12,838 bases of DNA from Chloroflexia bacterium (GCA_025927935.1 JAICKM010000112.1:1-12838); one strand, 5' to 3'. Counted from the first letter of the stretch, positions 5,708 through 12,365 are shown. The notes: generated by a model from the sequence alone, not told the origin. Program-made: numbers and translations.

Positions 5708-8347
5708 CTACCGGCGCAACGGTTGCGTCTGGGCGTTGTAGATGATCTTGGCGATCTGGGCGCGGGTCACATTGTTGAAGGGCTGGAAGGTAAAGTTACT
5801 ATAGCCGCTGATAACGCCGTGGGCATAGGCCGTTTCGATCATGCTGTAGAAAGGATTGGTCGGCCCCACATCGGCAAAACTCGGCCGGTCCGGCGTGAGG
5901 ATGCTCCACCCGGCGGCGTTCACCAGGATCTTGGCGAATTGGCCGCGACTCACGTTGTTGTAGGGGCGGAAGGTACCGTCGCTGTAGCCGTTGACCAGGT
6001 GGTGCGCGGCGGCGGTCTCGATATAGGGATCGAACACATCACCGGGCTCAACATCGCTAAACGTTTGTGTGGGCGGGGTGACGAGCGGCAAACCGAAGGC
6101 CAGGACGATGATTTTGGCGACCTGGCCGCGGCTGGCCGTGTTGCCGGGCCGGAACGTGTTATCGGCATAGCCCGAAATCCAGGCGTGGCAGTAGAGATAC
6201 TGGACCGGGGTGTAGAAGTAATCTTCCGGCTGCACATCGGTGAACAGCACCGCGCAGCCAGGGCCGGGCGTGCCGGTGGGCGGCGGTGTCGCGGTGGGCG
6301 GCGCGGGCGTCGCGGTGGGCGCGGGCGCCCCCAGCCGGATACGCAGATGGACGCCTGTCGCATCCACCGGCACGCCCGGCACGGTGATCAGGCTATCGGC
6401 ATCGGCAATCACGTCACCCTGGGTAAGCACCGCCGTACTCGTGATGGCCTTGACTGTCCAATGATACGTAGCGCCCGCCGCCACGGTAAAGTGCTGGAGC
6501 CGGCGGGGGGTGACGTCGACCGTCTGCGTGCTGCCATCCGTGGTCCGCAGATCGATGCCCCACTCGCTGCGGGTATCGACCGGCGGCGCGCTGCCGGGAA
6601 ACGGGTGCCAGGAGGCGCCCCATTCGAGATTCAGGTTGTAGTCGGACGCTACGCCGTCGGGCGGCGGCACGGCGCCGCTGCCGGAGGCATAGCTCAGCGC
6701 AGGCACACTCTCGTCGGCGCGGACCTGCCAGTTGTTGAAGTTGCCGCTGACCATGGGCCCCATGCCCGCCCCGTTTATGCTGCCTACATGATCGACGTTG
6801 CGCGTGGCCGCACTGAACGTGCGGCGACTCTGGTACAATGGCTGATAGAACGGCTTGGCCTGCGATTGCCAGTGGATCACCGTATCCTGTGTGCCATGGT
6901 CGAGAGCGAGCAGGGCAGTATCCGCCCCGCGCCGCATAAGAGTCAACTGCTGCTGATTTTGCCAATCCCAGATCGACATGCCGTTGTAACCTTGCAGCGG
7001 GGCGGCGTAGCGCCCGATAAGCTGGACCGGCAACGCCTGAGCGGCGTCGCCCCACAGAGGCAGCGTAGCCTCGTACCAGGGTGCGCCGGGGGGTTGTTCC
7101 ATACCCGCGGCCCGCGGGTTGGTCATGGGCTTACTGGCATAAATAGCGGCAAACACATTGGCATAGCGCAGGCCGAGGTACAGCGCACCCCCCGCGCCCA
7201 TACTATTGCCCACGAGATAACGCCGCGTGGCGTCAATGGGGTAGCCGGCACCGCTGTAACCCCGTTCCACGTCGTAAAAAGTACGCAGGATCCGATCTTC
7301 GCTGTAGTTGACGATGGGGCCGGTCTCCGGCCACCCAGGCTGTCGATAATCCCAGGTGGCGGAATGGCCGAAATACCACGTGTTGCCGGGATCGTCGGCG
7401 TATAGATACACCGCACAGACGCCTGAGTCGTCCACATCATTGCTGTAGCGACGGCCATAGCCGTGCAGGAACATTGCAATCGGATAGCTGGCGGGTGGTG
7501 TGCCGCCGCAACTGGCAGCCGACGGCAGCGCCACGCTATAGTTGAACGCATATTGCGGATGCGGCGCGGCCGCGTAGGCGAGTGGCAGCCGGGGCGCGAC
7601 CAGATTCAATGTCGGGTTATAGGTTTCGTAGTCGAGGAACTGGGTGTAGACCGCGCCATAGCCGCCCGGACTCTGCCAGATGCGCACCGGGGCGGGGTCA
7701 GCCGGGGTTTCCTCGACCGGGTTGGTCAGGCTGTTGTCCGCGCTGAAATCGGTGGCATTTTCGATCCCGTGCAGGACGGTCGTCACCGCATAATAGTACC
7801 GGCCGGCCTCCTTAGGTGTCCAGACGAACAACCCCGTGGTGTCGCTCAGTTGCGGCCCCAGATCGCTGATTACATAATTCTGCACGCGGCTCACTCCACC
7901 GGGCATCGAGTCGGGGTAAGATCGCTCGCTCCAGAAGATGCTGCTGCCTTCGGGGAGCGCGCCCCAGCGGCTGGTGAGTTGCCGGGCGGCGATCAGCGTG
8001 GCGGCGGTAATCGGTCGCGTCGAGCGATAGACATGGTAGGACTCGCCGCTGAGATCGGTGCGCTCCTGCCAGGTGAGGAAAGTTTGCCCGCTGCGATAGA
8101 CGGCGGTGAGGCCGGTCGGCTGCGGGGCGGAGCTATTCGGCTGAGTGGCCCGCGGCGTCCCGGCAGCGGGGGCGGTGGGCGGAGCGGGAGCCGGCGGCCC
8201 GGCTCCCTGGCCGTGCGCGTCGGGCGGCGAAGCGAGCGCCGCGCCGGCAAGCAGACCGGCGAGCAGGCCAAGCCACAGGACGATGCGCCGGGCAGGGAGC
8301 CAGCCTGAGTTGCCGGCGTGGGCGGGGGAGATCATCGTAGGGTCCAT
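5708..8347 (-). CDS. Secreted, SLH-anchored Fn3/alpha-beta-hydrolase surface protein
   Basis: About 879 aa. I chose ATG at 8347; a TTG directly before it (8350) and an ATG at 8335 are alternatives, and none has a good Shine-Dalgarno. Domains in order, numbered from the TTG: signal peptide (hydrophobic 22-40); Pro/Ala-rich linker (45-78); fibronectin-III-like region (78-215, with 'TGLTAVYRSGQTFLTW' and 'SYHVYRS'); alpha/beta-hydrolase region (about 260-530) with 'MFLHGYGRRY' and the nucleophile elbow GNSMG (Ser383); beta-rich region (535-672); Pro/Thr/Ala linker (673-698); and three SLH domains at 702-752, 764-812 and 825-872. Each SLH repeat carries 'GY....FRP/FQP..N..(S/T)R.Q.AKI'. The SLH domains should hold it to secondary wall polymer at the cell surface. 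It is probably an esterase, depolymerase or peptidase; the substrate is unknown. It is a lone gene 162 bp downstream of larB. Confidence 0.8.
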   Translation of the reverse strand: MDPTMISPAHAGNSGWLPARRIVLWLGLLAGLLAGAALASPPDAHGQGAGPPAPAPPTAPAAGTPRATQPNSSAPQPTGLTAVYRSGQTFLTWQERTDLSGESYHVYRSTRPITAATLIAARQLTSRWGALPEGSSIFWSERSYPDSMPGGVSRVQNYVISDLGPQLSDTTGLFVWTPKEAGRYYYAVTTVLHGIENATDFSADNSLTNPVEETPADPAPVRIWQSPGGYGAVYTQFLDYETYNPTLNLVAPRLPLAYAAAPHPQYAFNYSVALPSAASCGGTPPASYPIAMFLHGYGRRYSNDVDDSGVCAVYLYADDPGNTWYFGHSATWDYRQPGWPETGPIVNYSEDRILRTFYDVERGYSGAGYPIDATRRYLVGNSMGAGGALYLGLRYANVFAAIYASKPMTNPRAAGMEQPPGAPWYEATLPLWGDAAQALPVQLIGRYAAPLQGYNGMSIWDWQNQQQLTLMRRGADTALLALDHGTQDTVIHWQSQAKPFYQPLYQSRRTFSAATRNVDHVGSINGAGMGPMVSGNFNNWQVRADESVPALSYASGSGAVPPPDGVASDYNLNLEWGASWHPFPGSAPPVDTRSEWGIDLRTTDGSTQTVDVTPRRLQHFTVAAGATYHWTVKAITSTAVLTQGDVIADADSLITVPGVPVDATGVHLRIRLGAPAPTATPAPPTATPPPTGTPGPGCAVLFTDVQPEDYFYTPVQYLYCHAWISGYADNTFRPGNTASRGQVAKIIVLAFGLPLVTPPTQTFSDVEPGDVFDPYIETAAAHHLVNGYSDGTFRPYNNVSRGQFAKILVNAAGWSILTPDRPSFADVGPTNPFYSMIETAYAHGVISGYSNFTFQPFNNVTRAQIAKIIYNAQTQPLRR

Positions 8348-8359
8348 CAATGAAGTAGC

Positions 8360-8391
8360 GTCGTGGCGGTGCGGGCCGGCGCGGCCACGAC
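8360..8391 (-). other. Leader hairpin upstream of the SLH hydrolase start
   Basis: GTCGTGGC (8360-8367) and GCCACGAC (8384-8391) form a perfect 8-bp stem with a GC-rich 16-nt loop. It ends 12 nt before the predicted start codon, in the position where a Shine-Dalgarno would normally be, and none is visible. It may control translation. The rest of the 8351-8509 gap shows no clear promoter. GCAGCGC/GCGCTGC arms around one base, near 8473-8487, form another near-palindrome. Confidence 0.35.
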
Positions 8392-8509
8392 AGGCGGATA
8401 CGATTCCGATCAGCGCGGGGCATGGGAGAGGCCGCCGCCTGGCCGTGCGGCAGATTCCCAGGTCGCGCTGTGCAGCGCGGCGCTGCTGTTCATTAGCTCA
8501 GGGAACAAT

Positions 8510-9301
8510 CTAACGGGATATGTCGTCTTCCCCTACCCGGTTTATACGGGCGGCCATGTAGCCGGCGCCAAACCCGTTGTCGATATTGACGACCGCGGAG
8601 CCGGGCGCGCAGCTATTGAGCATCGCCAGCAGCGCGGCCAGGCCGCCGAAACTGGCGCCATAGCCGATACTCGTCGGCACGGCGATCACGGGCGCACCCA
8701 CGAGGCCCGTTGTCACGCTCGCCAGCGCCCCTTCCATCCCGGCGACCACGATCACCACACTCGCCTGCTGCAACTCGGCGGTATGGCTCAGCAGCCGGTG
8801 GATTCCGGCCACGCCCACGTCATACAGGCGCAGCACCCGGTTGCCCATGATCTCGGCGGTCAGCGCCGCTTCCTCGGCCACCGGCATATCACTGGTGCCG
8901 CCGGTGCAAACCGCGATCACCCCCCGGCGTGCGGCCAGCGCGGCGGTCCGCTCCTGGGTCTGGGCATCGGGCGGGACCACAAACAGGCTGGGGATGGCAT
9001 GGTAGCGCGCGCCCGGCACCGCGGCCTCGACGGCGGCCCACGTTTCGGGCGCGCAGCGCGTACCCAGCACGGGCACGCCCCGCCCAACCATGTGCGCCGC
9101 GATCTGGACCACCTGATCGGGCGTCTTGCCGGAGCAGAAAATAACCTCCGGCAGCCCCGTGCGCACCGCACGGTGATTGTCGATACGCGCGAAGCCCAGG
9201 TCCTCGTAGGGTAACGACTTGATCTGCTGGAGCGCCGTCTCCGGCGAGAGATCGCCGGTCGCCACCTGCGCCAGCAGCGCGCGCAATTGTTCAGGACTCA
9301 C
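8510..9301 (-). CDS. larB: LarB, nickel-pincer cofactor biosynthesis carboxylase/hydrolase
   Basis: 263 aa. It starts with GTG at 9301, and the GTGA overlaps the larE stop, which fixes the start by translational coupling. LarB carboxylates the pyridinium ring of nicotinic acid adenine dinucleotide and hydrolyses the phosphoanhydride to give pyridinium-3,5-biscarboxylic acid mononucleotide, the first step of nickel-pincer nucleotide synthesis. Visible signatures are 'TGGTSDMPVAEEA', 'YDVGVAGIHRL', 'VAGMEGALASV', 'VPTSIGYGASFGGLAALL', 'MLNSCAPG' and 'VVNIDNGFGAGY'. Cys231 in LNSCA and Glu190 in GMEGA match, with a constant offset of 10, the catalytic Cys221 and Glu180 that I recall for Lactiplantibacillus plantarum LarB. 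The PurE-like C-terminal half is intact and the length is normal. Full function would also need LarC, which is not in the window. Confidence 0.93.
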   Translation of the reverse strand: MSPEQLRALLAQVATGDLSPETALQQIKSLPYEDLGFARIDNHRAVRTGLPEVIFCSGKTPDQVVQIAAHMVGRGVPVLGTRCAPETWAAVEAAVPGARYHAIPSLFVVPPDAQTQERTAALAARRGVIAVCTGGTSDMPVAEEAALTAEIMGNRVLRLYDVGVAGIHRLLSHTAELQQASVVIVVAGMEGALASVTTGLVGAPVIAVPTSIGYGASFGGLAALLAMLNSCAPGSAVVNIDNGFGAGYMAARINRVGEDDISR

Positions 9302-10179
9302 CGGGTCAGCATCTCGTTCAGGCTGCCGGAGCGATAGCCGGCGAGGTCGATGGCAACATAGCGATAGCCCAGTTCCTTCAGCCGGGCCACCACCTGTTCA
9401 CGGGTGCCCGGCGCCACCAGCGCGGGCAGCAGCGCGGGGTCGACCTCGATGCGCGCCAGCTTCTGTTCGCCATGATGGCGCACGCGCACTTGCGCGAAGC
9501 CGAGATCGCGCAAGACGTTTTCGGCGGCATCGATCTGAGCCAGGGCCGCGGCGGTCACGGGCGTACCGTAGGGAATGCGCGACGAGAGACAGGCCAGCGA
9601 CGGCTTGTTCCAGATGGGCAGGCCCAACCGCTTCGCCACGGCGCGGATATCGGCCTTGTTCATCCCGGCTTCGAGCAACGGGCTACGCACCCCCCGCTCG
9701 CGGGCCGCCTGGCGGCCGGGCCGGTGGTCGCCGATATCGTCGGTGTTAAAGCCGTCGGCGATGGTCTGATAGCCTTCCGCGGCCTGGATCGGCGCCAGGT
9801 CGTCAAAGAGCGTCTGCTTGCAGAAATAGCAGCGATTGACGGGGTTGGCGGCATAATCGGGGTTGGCGAGTTCCGCGGTGCGGATGACGCGCACCGCGGC
9901 ATCCATCACGCGGGCGGCGTTCATGGCCGACTCCATCTCGCGCGAAGCATAGCTTTCTGACTGGGCCAGCACGCCCAGCACCTGGTCCTTGCCCAGCACG
10001 TCGCGGCAGATTTTCAGCACCACCGCACTGTCCACGCCGCCCGAATAGGCAACCAGGGTGCGCCCGAACCCGGCGACAATCTCTTGCATCCGCGCCAGGC
10101 GCGCGTCGAGGCCCGCAGGCCAGGACGATACGAACTCAATGGGTTGGCCGGTCTCCGCGGACGCGCCGGCCGGATTCAT
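9298..10179 (-). CDS. larE: LarE, PP-loop ATP-dependent sulfur transferase for the nickel-pincer cofactor
   Basis: 293 aa from ATG 10179. TTG at 10191 and GTG at 10254 are in-frame alternatives, and none has an ideal ribosome site (AAGGAAAG lies farther upstream). LarE adenylates the pyridinium carboxylates made by LarB and replaces oxygen by sulfur. The N-terminal PP-loop 'VAYSGGVDSAVVLK' (SGGVDS at 46-51) binds ATP. 'NPVNRCYFCKQTLFDDL' carries C117 and C120, and 'SLACLSSRIPYG' carries C197, the position of the sacrificial Cys176 of L. plantarum LarE. Having all three cysteines fits the LarE subgroup reported to bind a [4Fe-4S] cluster, in which sulfur could be supplied catalytically rather than by destroying the enzyme's own cysteine. 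Its TGA overlaps the larB GTG by 4 nt, so the two are co-translated. Confidence 0.92.
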   Translation of the reverse strand: MNPAGASAETGQPIEFVSSWPAGLDARLARMQEIVAGFGRTLVAYSGGVDSAVVLKICRDVLGKDQVLGVLAQSESYASREMESAMNAARVMDAAVRVIRTAELANPDYAANPVNRCYFCKQTLFDDLAPIQAAEGYQTIADGFNTDDIGDHRPGRQAARERGVRSPLLEAGMNKADIRAVAKRLGLPIWNKPSLACLSSRIPYGTPVTAAALAQIDAAENVLRDLGFAQVRVRHHGEQKLARIEVDPALLPALVAPGTREQVVARLKELGYRYVAIDLAGYRSGSLNEMLTR

Positions 10180-10276
10180 AACGGAAGCCAAAGGAGTGAC
10201 TCTTTCCTTTCTGACATGCCCGGCCCCACCTGCTCGCCAGGCCGGGCCGGGCACGCAACCCTACCTGCAACGCTCT

Positions 10277-10305
10277 AGTATACCACACAGCACGGCGTGT
10301 TCCAC
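10277..10305 (-). promoter_or_regulatory. Promoter of the larE-larB operon
   Basis: On the minus strand, TATACT (10282-10277) is preceded by TGG, making an extended -10. GTGGAA (10305-10300) is a weak -35 with a 17-nt spacer, which is acceptable for an extended -10 promoter. The transcript would start near 10270, giving a leader of about 90 nt before the ATG at 10179. Confidence 0.5.
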
Positions 10306-10342
10306 CACTGCGGCCATCTCCCCGCCGCCAACCAAGCTCCCG

Positions 10343-10396
10343 GTAGCCGGCTACGAACGATAGTGCGCACCCGGCCTGCCCGATTAGCGCGCACTA
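10343..10396. promoter_or_regulatory. Palindrome cluster, possible operator
   Basis: GTAGCCGGCTAC (10343-10354) is a perfect 12-bp palindrome and GTGCGCAC (10363-10370) a perfect 8-bp one. TAGTGCGC (10361-10368) and GCGCACTA (10389-10396) form an inverted repeat with a 20-bp gap. The cluster lies just upstream of the rightward -35 and about 40 bp from the larE -35. A dimeric regulator acting on one or both promoters is possible. I cannot assign it to a known regulator. Confidence 0.3.
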
Positions 10397-10402
10397 CAGC
10401 CA

Positions 10403-10431
10403 TTGTGCCCACGCGTCTTCTGCTGTATAAT
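10403..10431 (+). promoter_or_regulatory. Promoter of the small membrane protein gene
   Basis: TATAAT (10426-10431) is a perfect -10. TTGTGC (10403-10408) is a half-matching -35 at the ideal 17-nt spacing. The start would be near 10438, giving a leader of about 70 nt. Confidence 0.55.
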
Positions 10432-10507
10432 GGCGGCGTTCTGTGCGCAAACGCACAACCCCGCGCCACGGCACGCCGGGCACGCACGAGGAGGAAACGC
10501 TGGACCC

Positions 10508-10861
10508 ATGACTAATACCCCCGACGGCAACAGGCTCCCCGAAGCGCCGGTGGGCATGCGCAGCCGCCCATCGGATGTTGTAGCGAACCCGCCGGTCGTG
10601 AAAACGCCGGTGCCCGAAGGCGCGGTGCCCGCAGTGCCCGGCGCCGGGGTGCGCCCCGGTGCGGCCCCGGCGGATACGCCCGCGCTGGCCGCCGAACGCG
10701 CGGCGCGCGTCGCCGACATCGTCACGGACGAGCCACGCGGCCTGACCACCGACCAGATTATGCCGACCTGCATGATCTACTCGATGTTCGCGGTGCTCGC
10801 CGTGCTGCTCGGCACCATGCTCTGCTGGATGTTTAACGCCTTCGGCACCCTGATCCGCTAG
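10508..10861 (+). CDS. Small Pro/Ala-rich protein with one C-terminal membrane helix
   Basis: 117 aa, unrecognised. ATG at 10508 follows GAGGAGGAAAC (about 10488-10498) with a somewhat long gap, and a good promoter lies upstream, so the gene is probably real. Residues 1-60 are rich in Pro, Ala, Val and Gly and likely disordered. Residues 60-83 are charged ('AAERAARVADIVTDEPRG') and could form a short amphipathic helix. Residues 87-109 ('TCMIYSMFAVLAVLLG' onward) form a single hydrophobic helix, followed by a seven-residue 'AFGTLIR' end. This layout resembles a tail-anchored protein with a cytosolic N-terminus. There is no signal peptide. Its neighbours (larE divergent, a zinc-ribbon membrane protein convergent) do not suggest a role, and I assign no function. 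Confidence 0.65.
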   Translation: MTNTPDGNRLPEAPVGMRSRPSDVVANPPVVKTPVPEGAVPAVPGAGVRPGAAPADTPALAAERAARVADIVTDEPRGLTTDQIMPTCMIYSMFAVLAVLLGTMLCWMFNAFGTLIR

Positions 10862-10891
10862 GGTTCTCATAACCGGAACATTGATCGCGAC

Positions 10892-10916
10892 GAGGCGGGC
10901 CAGGTGGACCCGCCTC
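10892..10916. terminator. Hairpin between convergent genes
   Basis: GAGGCGGG (10892-10899) and CCCGCCTC (10909-10916) form a perfect 8-bp stem with a 9-nt loop in the 91-bp gap between the two converging small membrane protein genes. The position suits a bidirectional terminator. T-tracts are nearly absent (only GTT follows shortly), so it is not a textbook intrinsic terminator. Confidence 0.5.
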
Positions 10917-10952
10917 CGTTGCACCCTGGCGCTAAACGCCTGCCGTGCGGCC

Positions 10953-11456
10953 CTAAGGCTCCGGGGATTCCGCAGGGGGCGGCGCCGTTCCGCCCTCGGT
11001 AGGCGGCGCCGGCGGCGCGGACGCCTGCGGCGCGGGCACCGGCGGGTGCGCCAACAGGCGGGCCTTGCGCCGCCCATCCCGCTCCAGGTTGCGCAGCATC
11101 ACAATCGCCCCCGGCACCACCAGGGCCAGCGCGACCACCCACGATCCCACACAGACCAGGCGATTGTTGAACAGCACCTGCCCCAACCCGCCGACCACGC
11201 AAAACAAAATGACGATCCCGGCCAGCAGCGAGAGCGCCGTATTCGCGCAGCCCATCTCCTGCTCCCGCTCGACCGCGGCCACCTGCCGGGTCAGCGCCAT
11301 TTCGTCCGGCGCCAGGGGTTGCAGGGCATACGCCCCCCCGCGCCGGCTGACCAGATACTCGCTGCCGCATTTGCGACAGGCGGCATAGGCCGTGCGCGGC
11401 GGTAATTCCATGCGCGCCTGGCAGGCCAGGCAGCGCACCCGTATCGGCTCATCCAT
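10953..11456 (-). CDS. Zinc-ribbon protein with two membrane helices
   Basis: 167 aa, no recognised family name. I chose ATG 11456 because the zinc ribbon begins directly after it. Upstream in-frame codons to 11591 are open but cross a TATAAT box. C9-x2-C12 ('RCLACQ') and C27-x2-C30 ('ACRKCG') form a four-cysteine zinc ribbon of the rubredoxin-knuckle kind. A linker with 'LAPDEMALTRQ' leads to two hydrophobic helices at about 72-94 and 99-121, then a basic stretch (R122-K131) and a Pro/Ala-rich tail (137-167). The basic stretch after helix 2 suggests that both termini are cytoplasmic. Such small ribbon-plus-helix proteins are common in bacteria and mostly uncharacterised. It converges with the 10508 gene. 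Confidence 0.7.
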   Translation of the reverse strand: MDEPIRVRCLACQARMELPPRTAYAACRKCGSEYLVSRRGGAYALQPLAPDEMALTRQVAAVEREQEMGCANTALSLLAGIVILFCVVGGLGQVLFNNRLVCVGSWVVALALVVPGAIVMLRNLERDGRRKARLLAHPPVPAPQASAPPAPPTEGGTAPPPAESPEP

Positions 11457-11462
11457 ACCCGC

Positions 11463-11468
11463 ATTATA
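11463..11468 (-). promoter_or_regulatory. -10 box just before the zinc-ribbon gene (possible leaderless start)
   Basis: TATAAT on the minus strand (11468-11463) ends six bases before the ATG at 11456, so transcription would begin at or within a base or two of the start codon. There is no Shine-Dalgarno and no good -35 at 16-19 nt. If real, the mRNA is leaderless. A chance match cannot be excluded. Confidence 0.35.
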
Positions 11469-11537
11469 GCCGAAGCGCCCCGCCGCCCGCCACGCGCGGC
11501 GCAGCCTGAGTATTCGATAAGAAAGCGCCCGCCGGGC

Positions 11538-11567
11538 TTGTACCCGCAGCGAACGGGTTGGTACAAT
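11538..11567 (+). promoter_or_regulatory. Predicted promoter of dedA
   Basis: TTGTAC (11538-11543), an 18-nt spacer and TACAAT (11562-11567), preceded by TGG, make an extended -10 promoter. The start would be near 11574, giving a leader of about 115 nt. The -10 lies inside a larger inverted repeat (11552-11630). Confidence 0.5.
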
Positions 11568-11630
11568 GGCGATAACGTGCCCTGCGCGCAAGCACCGGCA
11601 GGGTGCGCTATCGCCGCCAACTGACCCGTT
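11552..11630. repeat. Long inverted repeat in the dedA promoter/leader
   Basis: The core arms at 11568-11585 and 11598-11615 pair over 18 positions with one A/C mismatch and two G/T wobbles around a 12-nt loop. The outer seven pairs are GGCGATA/TATCGCC and the inner six GCCCTGC-type pairs are perfect. A second inverted pair, AACGGGT (11552-11558) and ACCCGTT (11624-11630), encloses the core. The left outer arm covers the -10 region, while the inner stem lies in the predicted mRNA leader. It matches none of the riboswitch consensus patterns I compared by memory (fluoride, c-di-GMP-I, yybP-ykoY, guanidine). Confidence 0.65.
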
Positions 11631-11689
11631 AATGGACTTATGCCGCCGGCCCAGGCCGCTGCACGATACGGAGGATAATTCATCACGCG

Positions 11690-12328
11690 ATGGGGTTTAA
11701 TATCGAACAATTAATCGAGACCGCCGGTTATGCCGGCCTGTTCGCCATCATCTTCGCCGAATCGGGGCTGTTCTTCGGCTTCTTTCTACCAGGCGACTCG
11801 CTGCTGCTGACCGCCGGGCTGCTGGCCTGGCGGGGCCACCTCGACCTCAATGTGCTGCTCCCGCTGCTGTTCCTGGCCGCGGTGCTGGGCGACAATGTGG
11901 GCTACTGGTTCGGCAAGAAGGTCGGCCCACCGCTGTTCAACCGCGAGGGGTCGCTGCTCTTCCGCCGCAAGAACCTGCTGTCCGCCGAGGCTTTCTATGC
12001 CAAACACGGCGGCAAGGCCATCGTCCTGGCCCGCTTCGCCCCGTTCATCCGCACCTTCGTGCCCATTGTCGCGGGCGCCGTGCAGATGGAGTACCGGCGC
12101 TTCTTCCTGTTCAACGTGCTGGGCGGCTTCCTATGGACCATTGGCCTCACGGTGCTGGGCTACAGCATCGGCAACGCCTTCGGCCACATCGAGGGCATCA
12201 GCAGTTATATCGAAATCTTCATCCTGGGCATCATCGCGCTGTCGCTGCTCCCGGCCATGATCCATGCGTGGAGGGAATACCGGCACGAAATCTTCGCCGC
12301 CGTGCGCGCCCGCTTTGACGGCGCGTAG
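11690..12328 (+). CDS. DedA-family integral membrane protein
   Basis: 212 aa. ATG at 11690; GGAGG at 11670-11674 is rather far (15 nt), but no better start fits. Family hallmarks are 'FAESGLFFGFFLPGDSLLL' (22-40) with the acidic Glu24 and Asp36, 'GDNVGYWFGKKVG' (67-79), and the conserved arginine segment 'ARFAPFIRTFVPIVAGA' (114-130; Arg115, Arg121), followed by 'F..FN..GGFLW'. There are about five hydrophobic segments, including two re-entrant-like ones. DedA/VTT-domain proteins are linked to flipping of undecaprenyl phosphate or phospholipids and to envelope and pH/proton-motive-force homeostasis. Which lipid this one handles cannot be told. It is a single gene bounded by an inverted-repeat leader and a strong downstream hairpin. 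Confidence 0.9.
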   Translation: MGFNIEQLIETAGYAGLFAIIFAESGLFFGFFLPGDSLLLTAGLLAWRGHLDLNVLLPLLFLAAVLGDNVGYWFGKKVGPPLFNREGSLLFRRKNLLSAEAFYAKHGGKAIVLARFAPFIRTFVPIVAGAVQMEYRRFFLFNVLGGFLWTIGLTVLGYSIGNAFGHIEGISSYIEIFILGIIALSLLPAMIHAWREYRHEIFAAVRARFDGA

Positions 12329-12365
12329 CCGCTAACGGCGGCCTACCGCCCTCCCCGATCAATAT

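Larger units (their letters stand above)
10180..10507. other. Divergent intergenic region between larE and the 10508 gene
   Basis: These 328 bases hold no convincing gene. They contain the larEB promoter (minus, 10277-10305), a promoter for the rightward small gene (10403-10431), and a palindrome cluster between the two at 10343-10396. The larE leader (about 90 nt) lies at 10180-10270 and the rightward leader at 10438-10507. Confidence 0.6.

Noticed and set aside
6268..6335. GC-rich imperfect tandem repeat (GCGGTGGGCG-like)
   Set aside because: It encodes the Pro/Thr/Ala linker before the SLH domains; repetition is expected from the linker composition.
5723..7405. 560-codon open frame on the plus strand opposite the SLH hydrolase
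   Set aside because: Antisense to clear SLH, linker and hydrolase motifs; the translation shows no family pattern.
8490..8520. tRNA-like string 'TTAGCTCAG' near the end of larB
   Set aside because: It resembles a tRNA D-arm, but there is no acceptor stem, anticodon arm or T-arm at the required distances on either strand.
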